From: an uncultured Collinsella sp.
GTDB lineage: Bacteria; Actinomycetota; Coriobacteriia; Coriobacteriales; Coriobacteriaceae
Length of the DNA: 52,829 bases
Assembly (NCBI GenBank): GCA_900756945.1
Contig: CAAELZ010000032.1
Location: 1-52,829 of the forward strand
Direction: 5' to 3'
This document shows, one piece after another, positions 31,718 to 40,399 of this stretch. Position 1 is the first letter of the stretch, and every line of letters starts with the position of its first letter. A model generated the notes under the pieces. The model was not told the DNA's origin, searched no databases, and saw nothing but the letters and a program-made list of their open reading frames with translations. The position numbers were made by a program, and so were the translations under genes.

Positions 31718-32287
31718 GTGAGCGCTCAGGATTCCAAGCTCTTTGTGATTTCTGGACCGTCAGGCGCAGGCAAGGGTACGCTCGTCACTCGTGTGCGCGA
31801 GCGCCGCTCGAACCTGGGTCTGACGGTTTCGGCTACCACGCGAGCACCACGCAAAGGTGAGGTCGACGGCGTCAACTACTTTTTTCTGACGCGCGAGGAG
31901 TTCGACCGCCGCGTGGCAAACGGTGAGTTTGTTGAGTGGGCCGAGGTCCACGGTAACTGCTACGGCACGTTGGTGAGCGAGGTCACATCCAAGCTCGCCT
32001 CGGGCTCGTCTCTGATTTTGGAGATCGATGTCCAGGGCGCCCTGCAGGTGAAGGAGCGTTTCCCCGAGGCCGTGCTGATCTTTATCAAACCGCCTTCGCT
32101 TGAGGTGCTCCGCGAGCGTCTAGTCGGTCGCGGTACCGAGACGCCCGAGACGATTGAGCTGCGTATGGCAAACGCCGCCGATGAGCTTGCCCTTGCCGAC
32201 CGCTACGACGACGTCGTGGTGAATGACGATCTCGACCGCGCGACCGATGAGCTCGTTCGCGTTCTCGATATGCATGAAAGGATCTGA
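31718..32287 (+). CDS. gmk: guanylate kinase
   Basis: Gmk phosphorylates GMP to GDP. The 189-residue product has the P-loop ISGPSGAGKGTLV at residues 11-23, TTRAPRKGEVDGVNYFF with the GMP-binding part, and LILEIDVQGALQVKERFP. The start is GTG 31718, immediately after the mihF TAA, so translation is coupled. rpoZ follows after 5 nt. Confidence 0.98.
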   Translation: MSAQDSKLFVISGPSGAGKGTLVTRVRERRSNLGLTVSATTRAPRKGEVDGVNYFFLTREEFDRRVANGEFVEWAEVHGNCYGTLVSEVTSKLASGSSLILEIDVQGALQVKERFPEAVLIFIKPPSLEVLRERLVGRGTETPETIELRMANAADELALADRYDDVVVNDDLDRATDELVRVLDMHERI

Positions 32288-32292
32288 GGTCC

Positions 32293-32574
32293 GTGTCCGT
32301 TGTAAAGCCTTGCATTGACGATCTTCTGGAGAAGACCGATCACAACCGCTTCCTACTCGCTTCGCTTGCCTCCAAGCGCGCCTGCGACATCAATAGCATG
32401 CTGCGTGGCCAGCACAACCGCGTGCTTGCCGTCCAGGATGTCGATGACATCACCATCGGGCTTTCCGGTGCCGATACCATCTCGATGGCTATGGACGAGA
32501 TTGTCGACGGCGACATCTCTTACGACGAGGCCCGTTACGAGAAGGCGCTCGGCCACAAGGTTGCTGAAGCCTAA
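32293..32574 (+). CDS. rpoZ: RNA polymerase omega subunit
   Basis: Omega assists assembly of RNA polymerase. The 93-residue product has the conserved CIDDLLEKTDHNRFLLASLA and SKRACDINSM (the KRAR-like region). The C-terminal half, around VQDVDDITIGLSGADTISMA, is also typical of actinobacterial omega. The start is GTG 32293, 5 nt after gmk. The order gmk-rpoZ is widely conserved. Confidence 0.95.
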   Translation: MSVVKPCIDDLLEKTDHNRFLLASLASKRACDINSMLRGQHNRVLAVQDVDDITIGLSGADTISMAMDEIVDGDISYDEARYEKALGHKVAEA

Positions 32575-33819
32575 ATGGCGGCTCGCGTCTGCCTAGTCCA
32601 CTATCACGAGGTTGGGCTGAAGGGCAAGAACCGCGCACATTTTGAGCATATCCTCATGGATAACATCAAGGCGGCCTTGGCCGCCTTTTCCGTGAATGCC
32701 GTGTCTCGAATTTCCGGTTATATCCTCGTGACCTTTAACGAACATCAGGCCGACGAGGCGGCGCGTGTCATTCGCACCGTTCCCGGCGTTGCCCGTGTGT
32801 CTTTGGCGTATCACACCAACCGCGACCCGCAGGAGTACTGCGCCGCCGCCGTGAAGGCGCTGCGCGAGTTTGGTTCCTTCGATTCGTTTAAGGTGCACGC
32901 CAAGCGCTCCAATACTGACTATGAGCTCACCTCGATCGATATCAATCGTCAGGTGGGCGAGGTACTGTGTGAGGCCTTCCCCGATAAAAAGGTTCAAATG
33001 CACGACCCCGATGCAATGGTGCACGTACTGGTGGTCCAGGGTAGCGTTTACGTGTACGCACGCTCCGAGCGCGGCGTGGGCGGTCTGCCGGTGGGTTCTG
33101 CCGGCAAGGTCGTGACGCTGCTGTCGTCGGGTATCGATTCTCCGGTGGCGACTTGGATGCTCGCGCGTCGCGGCGCGGTCTGCGTGCCGGTGCATTTTTC
33201 CGGTCGTCCGCAGACGCCCGATACGAGCGAGTATTTGGTGCAGGATATCATCCGTGCGCTTGAGCCGGGTGTCCAGATCGGCCGCCTGTACGTGGTGCCG
33301 TTTGGCGACTGCCAGCGTGAGATTTCGGTCACCTGCCCCAGCAACCTGCGTGTGATCATGTATCGTCGCATTATGTATTCGGTTGCCGAGCGCATTGCGC
33401 ACATCGAGGGTGCCAAGGCCATCGTTACGGGCGAATCGCTTGGGCAGGTTGCCTCCCAAACGCTTGAGAACATCATGGCCGTCAACGAGGCCGTGAAGAT
33501 CCCCGTGTTCCGTCCTCTCATCGGTTCGGACAAGCAGGAGATCATCGCGCGCGCCGAGGAGATCGGTACGTTCGATATCTCGACTGAGGCCGCTCCCGAC
33601 TGCTGCACGCTGTTTATGCCGCGCCGTCCCGAGACGCACGCTAAACTCGATGCCGTGCATGAGGCCTGGGAACTGTTCGATCATGAGGAGATGATCGAGC
33701 GCCTGCTCAAGCAGACCGAGTACATCGACTTCGAGAGCAACACGTATAAGGCCCCTAAGACCTTAAAACGCAAACATTCTGAGCTTGCTCCGCGTGAGAT
33801 TTACCAAGATCACGAGTAA
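32575..33819 (+). CDS. thiI: tRNA 4-thiouridine synthetase ThiI
   Basis: ThiI adenylates U8 of tRNA for sulfur transfer and can also serve thiamine synthesis. The 414-residue product has an N-terminal ferredoxin-like/THUMP region (about 1-165), then the PP-loop LLSSGIDSPVATW near residue 183. The adenylation domain includes VTGESLGQVASQTLENI. The rhodanese domain of the E. coli form is absent, as in Bacillus ThiI. The ATG directly follows the rpoZ stop. The unit ends at a strong terminator. Confidence 0.96.
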   Translation: MAARVCLVHYHEVGLKGKNRAHFEHILMDNIKAALAAFSVNAVSRISGYILVTFNEHQADEAARVIRTVPGVARVSLAYHTNRDPQEYCAAAVKALREFGSFDSFKVHAKRSNTDYELTSIDINRQVGEVLCEAFPDKKVQMHDPDAMVHVLVVQGSVYVYARSERGVGGLPVGSAGKVVTLLSSGIDSPVATWMLARRGAVCVPVHFSGRPQTPDTSEYLVQDIIRALEPGVQIGRLYVVPFGDCQREISVTCPSNLRVIMYRRIMYSVAERIAHIEGAKAIVTGESLGQVASQTLENIMAVNEAVKIPVFRPLIGSDKQEIIARAEEIGTFDISTEAAPDCCTLFMPRRPETHAKLDAVHEAWELFDHEEMIERLLKQTEYIDFESNTYKAPKTLKRKHSELAPREIYQDHE

Positions 33820-33829
33820 ATTTGTGTAT

Positions 33830-33862
33830 AGACCGACGATGCGCCTGTATCGTCGGTCTTTT
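33830..33862 (+). terminator. intrinsic terminator after thiI
   Basis: AGACCGACGAT (33830-33840) pairs perfectly with ATCGTCGGTCT (33849-33859), followed by TTTT. Confidence 0.95.
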
Positions 33863-33937
33863 GGTATCTGGGTATTTTGCGGCTAAGTGTTCATTTGCTG
33901 ACGTATGTCTGAATAAATGGACATTATTTCGCAAGGT

Positions 33938-33957
33938 TTTGGTCAGCTTTTGGTTTG
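33938..33957 (+). promoter_or_regulatory. candidate competence-operon operator, copy 2
   Basis: TTTGGTCAGCTTTTGGTTTG, identical to 4563-4582. In this copy the left unit is also preceded by T, giving TTTTGGT-CAGC-TTTTGGT, two 7-bp direct repeats with a 4-bp spacer, the geometry used by tandem-binding PhoB/OmpR-type regulators. It lies 75 nt before the comEA ATG. A further palindrome, AAAACCGGTTTT (33964-33975), follows. Confidence 0.6.
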
Positions 33958-34032
33958 ACCTCGAAAACCGGTTTTGGGGCGTGGCTGTTGCGGAGCTCCT
34001 TTCCTGACACGATGGTGTTGGGAGGTTTTGCT

Positions 34033-34746
34033 ATGGCGCAGCGCGAACAACACGAACGAGTCAAAAAGATGGACCGCTGGGCGGGAAAACTGCTCGGTCA
34101 TAAGGCAGTGGTGATGGCGATACTGGTCGTCATTGCGATGGCGAGTGGGCTGGCGATGGCGAACCTTGGCGGCGGTGCCGGCGGTGTGTCGTTTGAGCGC
34201 ACTGATGGTTCGGGCACGTTAGTGGAGCCGGGATCCGGCGATGCTTCGAGCGGAAAGACATCCGAAGGCTCTTCGCCTAAGGCGTCTGCCGCGGCAGAGG
34301 TCTATGTCGATGTTGATGGCGCCGTGGTGTCACCCGGTGTATATCGCCTCAAAGACGGGGCGCGGGTGGCTCAGGCGATTGATGCCGCCGGCGGGCTGGC
34401 GCCCGAAGCAGACGTTACGGGGCTTAATCGTGCATCCAAGGTCGCTGATGGACAAAAAATTCACGTTCCAACGGTAGGGGAGCAGCAGGCGTCCATTGCG
34501 GAAGCCGGTGTTGATGGTGGGACTTCCGCATCGTCGGGCGTTAGTGGCGCAACAGGCCTAGTAAACATTAATACGGCAAGCTCGGCAGAGCTGCAGACGC
34601 TCTCGGGCATCGGTCCCTCAATGGCACAGTCGATTATCGATGAGCGGACAAAGAACGGTGCTTTTGCTTCGGTTGACGATCTGATGCGCGTGTCGGGAAT
34701 CGGCGAGAAGAAGCTTGCCAAAATCAAAGATTGCATCTGCGTATGA
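34033..34746 (+). CDS. comEA: competence protein ComEA (DNA receptor)
   Basis: ComEA binds transforming DNA outside the membrane and hands it to ComEC. The 237-residue product has one membrane anchor (AVVMAILVVIAMASGLAMA, about residues 25-43) and a Ser/Gly-rich linker. An SLBB domain follows (VYVDVDGAVVSPGVYRL to about residue 155). Two C-terminal helix-hairpin-helix motifs, LQTLSGIGPSMAQSIIDER and MRVSGIGEKKLAKIK, complete it. ATG 34033 has GGGAGG 7 nt upstream. The stop overlaps comEC. Together with comM and dprA it suggests natural transformability. Confidence 0.97.
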   Translation: MAQREQHERVKKMDRWAGKLLGHKAVVMAILVVIAMASGLAMANLGGGAGGVSFERTDGSGTLVEPGSGDASSGKTSEGSSPKASAAAEVYVDVDGAVVSPGVYRLKDGARVAQAIDAAGGLAPEADVTGLNRASKVADGQKIHVPTVGEQQASIAEAGVDGGTSASSGVSGATGLVNINTASSAELQTLSGIGPSMAQSIIDERTKNGAFASVDDLMRVSGIGEKKLAKIKDCICV

Positions 34747-37046
34747 GTGCGACCGAGCGAGAGCACGTGATGCCTCCGCGGCCCCTGATTCCGTGGACGA
34801 TGGCCCTGTGTGCCGGCATGTGCGTGAGCTGCGCCTTGGTGCTCAGCATAGCCGCTGATGCGATGCTGAGGGAGCGGGCGACGGCGGTCGGGCCGCTATG
34901 GGCCATTCCCGTTGCGGCAGCGGTTTTCGTTGTGCTGGCTCACTCTTGTGCGCGGCTTGCCCCTTTGAAGCGGTGGCTGTATGCCGCGTCCGCCGGTCTC
35001 GTGGCGGGAGCGGTCGTCTCGGCGTGGTGGGCTGTGGGTGTGCTCAGCGCCTCGAAGGCGCTCGACGGTCGAGCGGCAAGCGGCCTCGAGTTTGTCGTGC
35101 AGGGTGATCCATCCATAAACGACGACGTGTATTCCTATACCTGCGAGGCACGCGCGGACGGTAAGAACTTGGCAACGGTTCGCCTATCGTGTGATCGTGA
35201 GCTCAAGGTCGGGGCGCACGTGCGTGTTATCGGTCGCGTTTCGCGTTTTGAGAACGAGGCATATGGACGATCGCGCGTGCTCCGAGGCGAGGTGCGTAAG
35301 GTTAAAGCCGTTCGGATTGTGTCGGTCGATGAGGGTTCTCCGGGGCCGCTGCTTCGGCTGCGAAATGGGCTGCTTGCGTCCATCGCGCCTGCGACCGACC
35401 CGGCGCGTGCGCTCATAGCCGGTGTCGTCTGCGGTCGTTCGGCCGAGCTGCGCGCCCAGCCGGCGGGCGACTGGTTTTCTGTGACGGGAACGGCACATCT
35501 TATCGCCGTCTCGGGCAGCCATTTGGCTATCGTGGGGTTTGTAATCGAGGGCGTATTGCAAAAGACTCGGTGCTCACGTGGTCTTCAGCGGGCGATATTG
35601 GCGATAACGCTTGTGGGCTACACTGCATTTACGGGCGCGTCTCCCTCGGCCGTGCGCGCGTGCTGCATGGTGTTCGTGACGCTTGTCGTAAACGACGCGG
35701 GGCGTCGTCGGCACGGCCTTTCGGCACTCTTCGTAACCATGTCCATCTTTGTGCTACTGCGGCCGACGGTGCTGTTCGAGATGGGCTTTCAGCTATCATG
35801 TGCCAGCGTCTTAGCCATTCTGTGCTTTTGCCCCTATGCGACCTATGCTTTGGGTGAGCTGGGTGTGCCATCGGGCGTTGCCAGCGTGTTTTCCGTCACG
35901 CTGTGCTCGCAACTGGCGACACTTCCCATTACCATTCCTGCCTTCGGTACATTCTCGCTCATTGCTCCGTTGTCAAATGCGGTCATCGGTCCGGTGGTGA
36001 GCGTTCTGCTCGCTGTGTCGATCGTGCTGGCTCCCTTTTCGCTCGTGGGACCGTTGCGGACTTGGGCGCTCGTTGTGCCCATGATTGCCGCCCGTTGCGC
36101 GCTGTTCTTCGAGCAGCTGTTTGCCGCCGTGCCGGGTGCATACGTGAGCGTGCCGCCCGATAGCATGTGGATTTACCTATTGCCGTGTTTTCTGGCGGTT
36201 CTGCTGGTCTGGTGGCCGCGTCCCCGTGCACGTCCTATGGCGGCGGGGCTTGCATGCCTGATGCTCTTGGCTGCGATTCCGTACGTCTATTGGGATCGAT
36301 TCGCTCCGCCTTCGGTGACGGTGCTCGATGTGGGCCAGGCCGATGCGATTCTTATCCGCCAAGGCGGCGCAGTAGCTCTCGTCGACTGCGGGCTCGACGA
36401 GCGCGTGGTGGCGGCGTTGGTTCGCAATAACGTGCACCATATCGATGCCGTCTTTGTGACGCATTGGGATGAGGACCACTGGGGTGGTTTGCCTGCCGTG
36501 CTCGAACAGTTTTCGGTCGGAACGATTGCCGTGGCGGCGGATGCGCTGGAGGATGCTCCTGCCGAGGTATTGAACCGACCCGGCGTGGAGTATCGGCAGG
36601 TGCGCCGTGGGGATACGGTCGACATCGGCTCATTTTGCGCCCGCGTGATGTGGCCATTCGAGTCCGTGGATGGCGAGGGAAATGAGGACTCGCTTGTCCT
36701 GCTGCTCTCTTATGTTCAGGAAGGTAAGGGCCTGCGAATACTTCTCACCGGTGATGCCGAGCTCGACCAAGAACGGGAATTCGTGCAGGAGGTGGGGGAT
36801 ATCGATGTACTTAAACTTGGGCATCACGGCTCCAAGGTTTCAGTCGATGGTGAGTTGCTGGACGTCCTGAAGCCCGAGCTTTCCCTCGCAAGCGCCGGTG
36901 AGGGGAATCGATACGGCCATCCGTCCGATGCCTGCATCGATGCCGTTAAGGAAGCGGGTGGTGTGTTCGCGTGTACCATCGAACACGGCGACATTACCGT
37001 CGCACCGACTGCGAATGGCTTTGTGATGCGATGCCAGCGACCGTGA
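34743..37046 (+). CDS. comEC: competence protein ComEC (DNA uptake channel)
   Basis: ComEC forms the inner-membrane channel for single-stranded DNA. The 767-residue product starts with two or three hydrophobic segments and an OB-fold (DUF4131-like) region to about 200. The Competence domain follows (HLIAVSGSHLAIVGFVIEG and several helices to about 500). The C-terminus is a metallo-beta-lactamase-like domain with VFVTHWDEDHWGGLPAVLE and LKLGHHGSKVS, a potential nuclease. The ATG overlaps the comEA TGA (ATGA); the four-codon-longer TTG start is unlikely. holA follows with its own promoter. Confidence 0.96.
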   Translation: MSATEREHVMPPRPLIPWTMALCAGMCVSCALVLSIAADAMLRERATAVGPLWAIPVAAAVFVVLAHSCARLAPLKRWLYAASAGLVAGAVVSAWWAVGVLSASKALDGRAASGLEFVVQGDPSINDDVYSYTCEARADGKNLATVRLSCDRELKVGAHVRVIGRVSRFENEAYGRSRVLRGEVRKVKAVRIVSVDEGSPGPLLRLRNGLLASIAPATDPARALIAGVVCGRSAELRAQPAGDWFSVTGTAHLIAVSGSHLAIVGFVIEGVLQKTRCSRGLQRAILAITLVGYTAFTGASPSAVRACCMVFVTLVVNDAGRRRHGLSALFVTMSIFVLLRPTVLFEMGFQLSCASVLAILCFCPYATYALGELGVPSGVASVFSVTLCSQLATLPITIPAFGTFSLIAPLSNAVIGPVVSVLLAVSIVLAPFSLVGPLRTWALVVPMIAARCALFFEQLFAAVPGAYVSVPPDSMWIYLLPCFLAVLLVWWPRPRARPMAAGLACLMLLAAIPYVYWDRFAPPSVTVLDVGQADAILIRQGGAVALVDCGLDERVVAALVRNNVHHIDAVFVTHWDEDHWGGLPAVLEQFSVGTIAVAADALEDAPAEVLNRPGVEYRQVRRGDTVDIGSFCARVMWPFESVDGEGNEDSLVLLLSYVQEGKGLRILLTGDAELDQEREFVQEVGDIDVLKLGHHGSKVSVDGELLDVLKPELSLASAGEGNRYGHPSDACIDAVKEAGGVFACTIEHGDITVAPTANGFVMRCQRP

Positions 37047-37054
37047 CGACGTCG

Positions 37055-37084
37055 TTGGCGTGTGGTGGGCCCCTGGGCTAGAAT
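37055..37084 (+). promoter_or_regulatory. holA promoter
   Basis: TTGGCG (37055-37060) and TAGAAT (37079-37084) are separated by 18 bp, in the gap after comEC. It would let holA be expressed without competence. Confidence 0.6.
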
Positions 37085-37124
37085 GGCACGGAACGAATGC
37101 GAAGGCCTGCGGGAGGGGAGCGCA

Positions 37125-38087
37125 ATGTCCGAAACCGGTTTGCTGCCGGCATATCTGATCGTCGGTACCGACGGAGTTAAGCGCGATCACGCCGTCTCGC
37201 GTATGAAAGCGCGTCTGGAAAAGTCGGGTATGGTCGAGTTCAACCTCGACGAGCGAGACATGACCAAGGACCCCGATATCGAGTCCATTATCGGATCGCT
37301 TAACACCTTTCCGATGGGCAGCGAGTTTCGTCTGGTAATCCTCGATGGCTGCTCAAAGCTCGCCAAGGCGGTCTCGGAGCCGCTCGTTGGGTATCTGGCG
37401 AGTCCCAGCCCCACTACGGTCTGCCTCATCATCGCCGACTCACTTGCCAAGAATACGCGCCTGTATAAGGCAATCGCCAAGATCGACAAGAAGGCTATCG
37501 TCGATTGCTCGGGTACCAAGCGCTGGGAACTGCCGCGCCGTGTTCAGCAGATGGCGACGCAGCGCGGTAAGTCGATTTCGACGGCGGCCGCCGAGGAGCT
37601 CGTCTCGCGTTCGGGCGAAAACACGCGCATGCTCGATAACGACTTGGCTAAGCTTGCCCAGATGGTCGAGGCGCCCCAGATTGAGCTTGCCGACGTTGAG
37701 CGCTGGATTGTCCGTACGGCCGAGGTTCAACCCTGGGACTTTCTCAATGCGGTCTCGGCCCGTGACATGCGACGCTCGCTCGAGCTCTTCAATCTACTGC
37801 CCGCCAAGAGCTATGTGTGGACTTACACATTGCTGTGCGGCCGCATCCGCGAGCTTATCGTTGCCAAGGCGCTCGAGGCGCGCGGACAGGGTCGTGAGCT
37901 GGCCGCAACACTTAAGCTCCAGTCCTGGCAGGTCAAGAATCACCTGACCTGGGCACGTCGCTTTTCGATGGCAGAGCTCGTTGCCGCGCTCGAGGGCGCG
38001 GTCGATGTGGAGCTCGCGCTGAAGGGTTCGGCCGATTCTCAGACCGCGCTTTTGCTCTGGATTACGAACATCTTGAGAAAATCGTGA
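37125..38087 (+). CDS. holA: DNA polymerase III delta subunit
   Basis: The delta subunit opens the sliding clamp during loading. The 320-residue product has the family profile: AYLIVGTDGVKRDHAV at the start, FNLDERD, and LNTFPMGSEFRLVILDGCSK around residues 60-80. The region VDCSGTKRWELPRRVQQMA leads into the helical C-terminal domain. ATG 37125 follows GGGAGGGGA; the longer frame from 37062 overlaps the promoter. The order comEC-holA-rpsT-lepA is conserved in Firmicutes. Confidence 0.95.
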   Translation: MSETGLLPAYLIVGTDGVKRDHAVSRMKARLEKSGMVEFNLDERDMTKDPDIESIIGSLNTFPMGSEFRLVILDGCSKLAKAVSEPLVGYLASPSPTTVCLIIADSLAKNTRLYKAIAKIDKKAIVDCSGTKRWELPRRVQQMATQRGKSISTAAAEELVSRSGENTRMLDNDLAKLAQMVEAPQIELADVERWIVRTAEVQPWDFLNAVSARDMRRSLELFNLLPAKSYVWTYTLLCGRIRELIVAKALEARGQGRELAATLKLQSWQVKNHLTWARRFSMAELVAALEGAVDVELALKGSADSQTALLLWITNILRKS

Positions 38088-38136
38088 TGATACCTGCCTA
38101 TTTGACAAATTCGTTCTATCCCTTTGAGGGGGAGCG

Positions 38137-38145
38137 TGCTATAGT
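38137..38145 (+). promoter_or_regulatory. rpsT extended -10 promoter element
   Basis: TGCTATAGT, the same element as for rpmB, 75 nt before the rpsT start. TTGACA at 38102 is too far away (32 bp) to be its -35. Confidence 0.6.
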
Positions 38146-38220
38146 AGGCGCTTGCATGACCTCACCGTGTCTCAGAGGTGTCATACATTTTTTGCAAGGA
38201 ACTCGAAAGGAACTCCAGAA

Positions 38221-38487
38221 GTGGCAAACATCAAGTCTCAGAAGAAGCGTATCCGCACCAATGAGGCAGCTCGCATGCGTAACAAGGCTGTCAAGTCCGA
38301 GCTCAAGACGCTGACCAAGCACGTCCAGTCTGCCGTCGCCGAGGGCGACGCCGAGAAGGCCCAGGCTGCCCTCAAGACCGTCACCAAGCGTCTCGATATG
38401 GCTGCCGCCAAGCATGTTATCCACAAGAACCAGGCTTCCAACCGCAAGTCCGGTCTTGCCAAGCTCGTGAACAGCATCAACGCCTAA
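38221..38487 (+). CDS. rpsT: 30S ribosomal protein S20
   Basis: S20 is a basic three-helix protein of the small subunit. The 88-residue product begins ANIKSQKKRIRTNEAARMRN and ends with MAAAKHVIHKNQASNRKSGL, both typical. The start is GTG 38221 with AAAGGA about 9 nt upstream. It is transcribed from its own promoter and ends at a strong terminator. The opposite orientation of rpsT relative to holA seen in some bacteria does not apply here. Confidence 0.98.
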   Translation: MANIKSQKKRIRTNEAARMRNKAVKSELKTLTKHVQSAVAEGDAEKAQAALKTVTKRLDMAAAKHVIHKNQASNRKSGLAKLVNSINA

Positions 38488-38523
38488 GTTGTAAATTTCA
38501 CACCACACAGATTGCGCGCATAA

Positions 38524-38558
38524 ATGGAGCCTGTTTTATGGAACAGGCTCCATTTTTT
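38524..38558 (+). terminator. intrinsic terminator after rpsT
   Basis: ATGGAGCCTGTT (38524-38535) pairs perfectly with AACAGGCTCCAT (38542-38553), followed by six T in all. Confidence 0.96.
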
Positions 38559-38561
38559 GTA

Positions 38562-38576
38562 CCGCTCGGGTAAGAT
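38562..38576 (+). promoter_or_regulatory. lepA promoter element with CCGCTCGGGTA box
   Basis: CCGCTCGGGTA (38562-38572) runs into the -10-like TAAGAT (38571-38576), only 7 nt before the lepA ATG. The same 11-mer runs into TAGAAT upstream of the first dnaJ gene (42680-42690). If used, the lepA transcript would be leaderless. Confidence 0.45.
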
Positions 38577-38583
38577 AGTCCGC

Positions 38584-40395
38584 ATGAATACTTCAATTGA
38601 CATTTCCCACATCCGCAACTTCTCAATCGTTGCGCACATCGACCATGGCAAGTCCACGATCAGCGATCGCATCCTCGAGCTCACCCATACCGTCGACGAA
38701 CGCGACATGGAGTCGCAGCTGCTCGACACCATGGATATCGAGCGCGAGCGCGGCATCACGATCAAGTCCAATGCCGTTCGCGTGTCCTATGACGCCGACG
38801 ATGGCGAGACGTATCAGTTCAATCTGATCGATACGCCGGGCCACGTTGACTTTACCTATGAGGTCTCGCGCTCGCTGGCAGCCTGTGAGGGCGCGGTGCT
38901 CGTTGTCGACGCCACGCAGGGCGTCGAGGCGCAGACCGTCTCCAACGCGACGCTCGCCATGAACGCCAATCTGGACATTGTGCCGGCCATCAACAAGATC
39001 GACCTGCCCTCTGCCCATCCCGATGAGGTTAAGACCGAGATCGAGGATGACCTGGCGATTCCTGCCGATGATGCCGTGTGTGTCTCGGGCAAGACCGGCG
39101 AGGGCATCCATGATCTGCTGGAGTCCATTGTCTTTTTGATCTCGCCTCCCAAGGGCGATGCAAATGCCCCTCTCAAGGCACTTATTCTGGATTCGTACTT
39201 CGACGAGTATCGTGGCGTCGTCGCCACGGTGCGCGTCTTTGACGGCTCCATCAAAAAGGGCGATACCCTGCGCATGATGCAGGCAGAGGGCGACTTTTTG
39301 GTCGACGGCGTGGGTGTCAAGCGTCCTGCCGAGACCCCGGTTGACGCGCTGACGGTTGGCGAGGTCGGCTATGTGGTCACGGGCCTGAAGGACCCCGAGG
39401 CCGTTCGCGTGGGCGACACCCTTACCTGGGCGTCGAACCCCTGCCCCGAGCCGCTTCCGGGTTACCGCGAGGCCAAGCCCATGGTCTATACGGGCCTGTT
39501 CCCAATCGATAACAAGGACTACGAGAACCTGCGTGACGCGCTCGATAAGCTGCACGTTAACGACCCATCGTTGGTGTGGGAGCCCGAGACCTCGGTGGCG
39601 CTCGGCTTTGGCTTCCGCGTGGGCTTCTTGGGCCTGCTACACATGGAAGTCGTCAAGGAACGCCTGGAGCGCGAATTCAACCTGGACCTCATTGCCACGA
39701 GCCCCTCGGTCGACTATCACGTCTACAAGACCGACGGCGAGATGATCGATGTCCGCAGTCCGCAGGACCTTCCCGAGGCCACGCGCATCGAGCGTATCGA
39801 GGAACCCTACCTCAAGGCAAAGATCATCTGCCCGCCTGAGTACACGGGTGCCGTCATGCAGCTCGCCATCGAGCACCGCGGCGTCACGACCGACATGATC
39901 CACCTCACGAGCAAATCGGTCGAGATGCGCTTCGATATGCCGCTCGCCGAGCTCATCTTGGACTTCTTTGACCAGCTCAAGAGCCGTACCAAGGGTTATG
40001 CCTCGCTCGACTACGAGTTCAACGAGTACCGTCCCTCCGAGCTCGTTAAGCTCGATATCTTGCTTTCGGGCGATGAGGTGGACGCGCTGTCGTTTATCGT
40101 CCACAAGGACAAGGCCTATGGCCTGGCCCGTGGCCTGTGCGACAAGCTTAAGGAGATCATCCCGCGTCAGCTGTTCGAGGTGCCCATCCAGGGTGCTATC
40201 GGCAACAAGATTATTGCCCGCTCCACCGTCAAGGCGCGTCGCAAGGACGTACTTGCCAAGTGCTACGGCGGCGATATCTCGCGTAAGCGCAAGCTGCTCG
40301 AGAAGCAGAAAGAGGGCAAGAAGCGCATGAAGGCCATCGGATCGGTCGAGGTCCCGCAGGAGGCCTTTATGGCGATCCTCAAGGTGGACGAGTAG
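38584..40395 (+). CDS. lepA: elongation factor 4 (LepA)
   Basis: EF4 is a ribosome-bound GTPase affecting translocation and initiation. The 603-residue product matches the family (about 600). It has the G1 motif IVAHIDHGKSTISDRIL, DTPGHVDF, and NKIDLPSAHPDEV. The EF4-specific C-terminal domain (FEVPIQGAIGNKIIARSTVK, CYGGDISRKRKLLEKQKEGK) is complete. ATG 38584 matches the conserved N-terminus (MNTSIDISHIRNFSIVAHID). There is no clear ribosome-binding site and a -10-like sequence lies 7 nt before, consistent with a leaderless mRNA. Confidence 0.97.
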   Translation: MNTSIDISHIRNFSIVAHIDHGKSTISDRILELTHTVDERDMESQLLDTMDIERERGITIKSNAVRVSYDADDGETYQFNLIDTPGHVDFTYEVSRSLAACEGAVLVVDATQGVEAQTVSNATLAMNANLDIVPAINKIDLPSAHPDEVKTEIEDDLAIPADDAVCVSGKTGEGIHDLLESIVFLISPPKGDANAPLKALILDSYFDEYRGVVATVRVFDGSIKKGDTLRMMQAEGDFLVDGVGVKRPAETPVDALTVGEVGYVVTGLKDPEAVRVGDTLTWASNPCPEPLPGYREAKPMVYTGLFPIDNKDYENLRDALDKLHVNDPSLVWEPETSVALGFGFRVGFLGLLHMEVVKERLEREFNLDLIATSPSVDYHVYKTDGEMIDVRSPQDLPEATRIERIEEPYLKAKIICPPEYTGAVMQLAIEHRGVTTDMIHLTSKSVEMRFDMPLAELILDFFDQLKSRTKGYASLDYEFNEYRPSELVKLDILLSGDEVDALSFIVHKDKAYGLARGLCDKLKEIIPRQLFEVPIQGAIGNKIIARSTVKARRKDVLAKCYGGDISRKRKLLEKQKEGKKRMKAIGSVEVPQEAFMAILKVDE

Positions 40396-40399
40396 GTCT

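Noticed and set aside
38102..38145. TTGACA as -35 of the rpsT promoter
   Set aside because: Distance to TATAGT is 32 bp, far too long; the extended -10 explains the site better.
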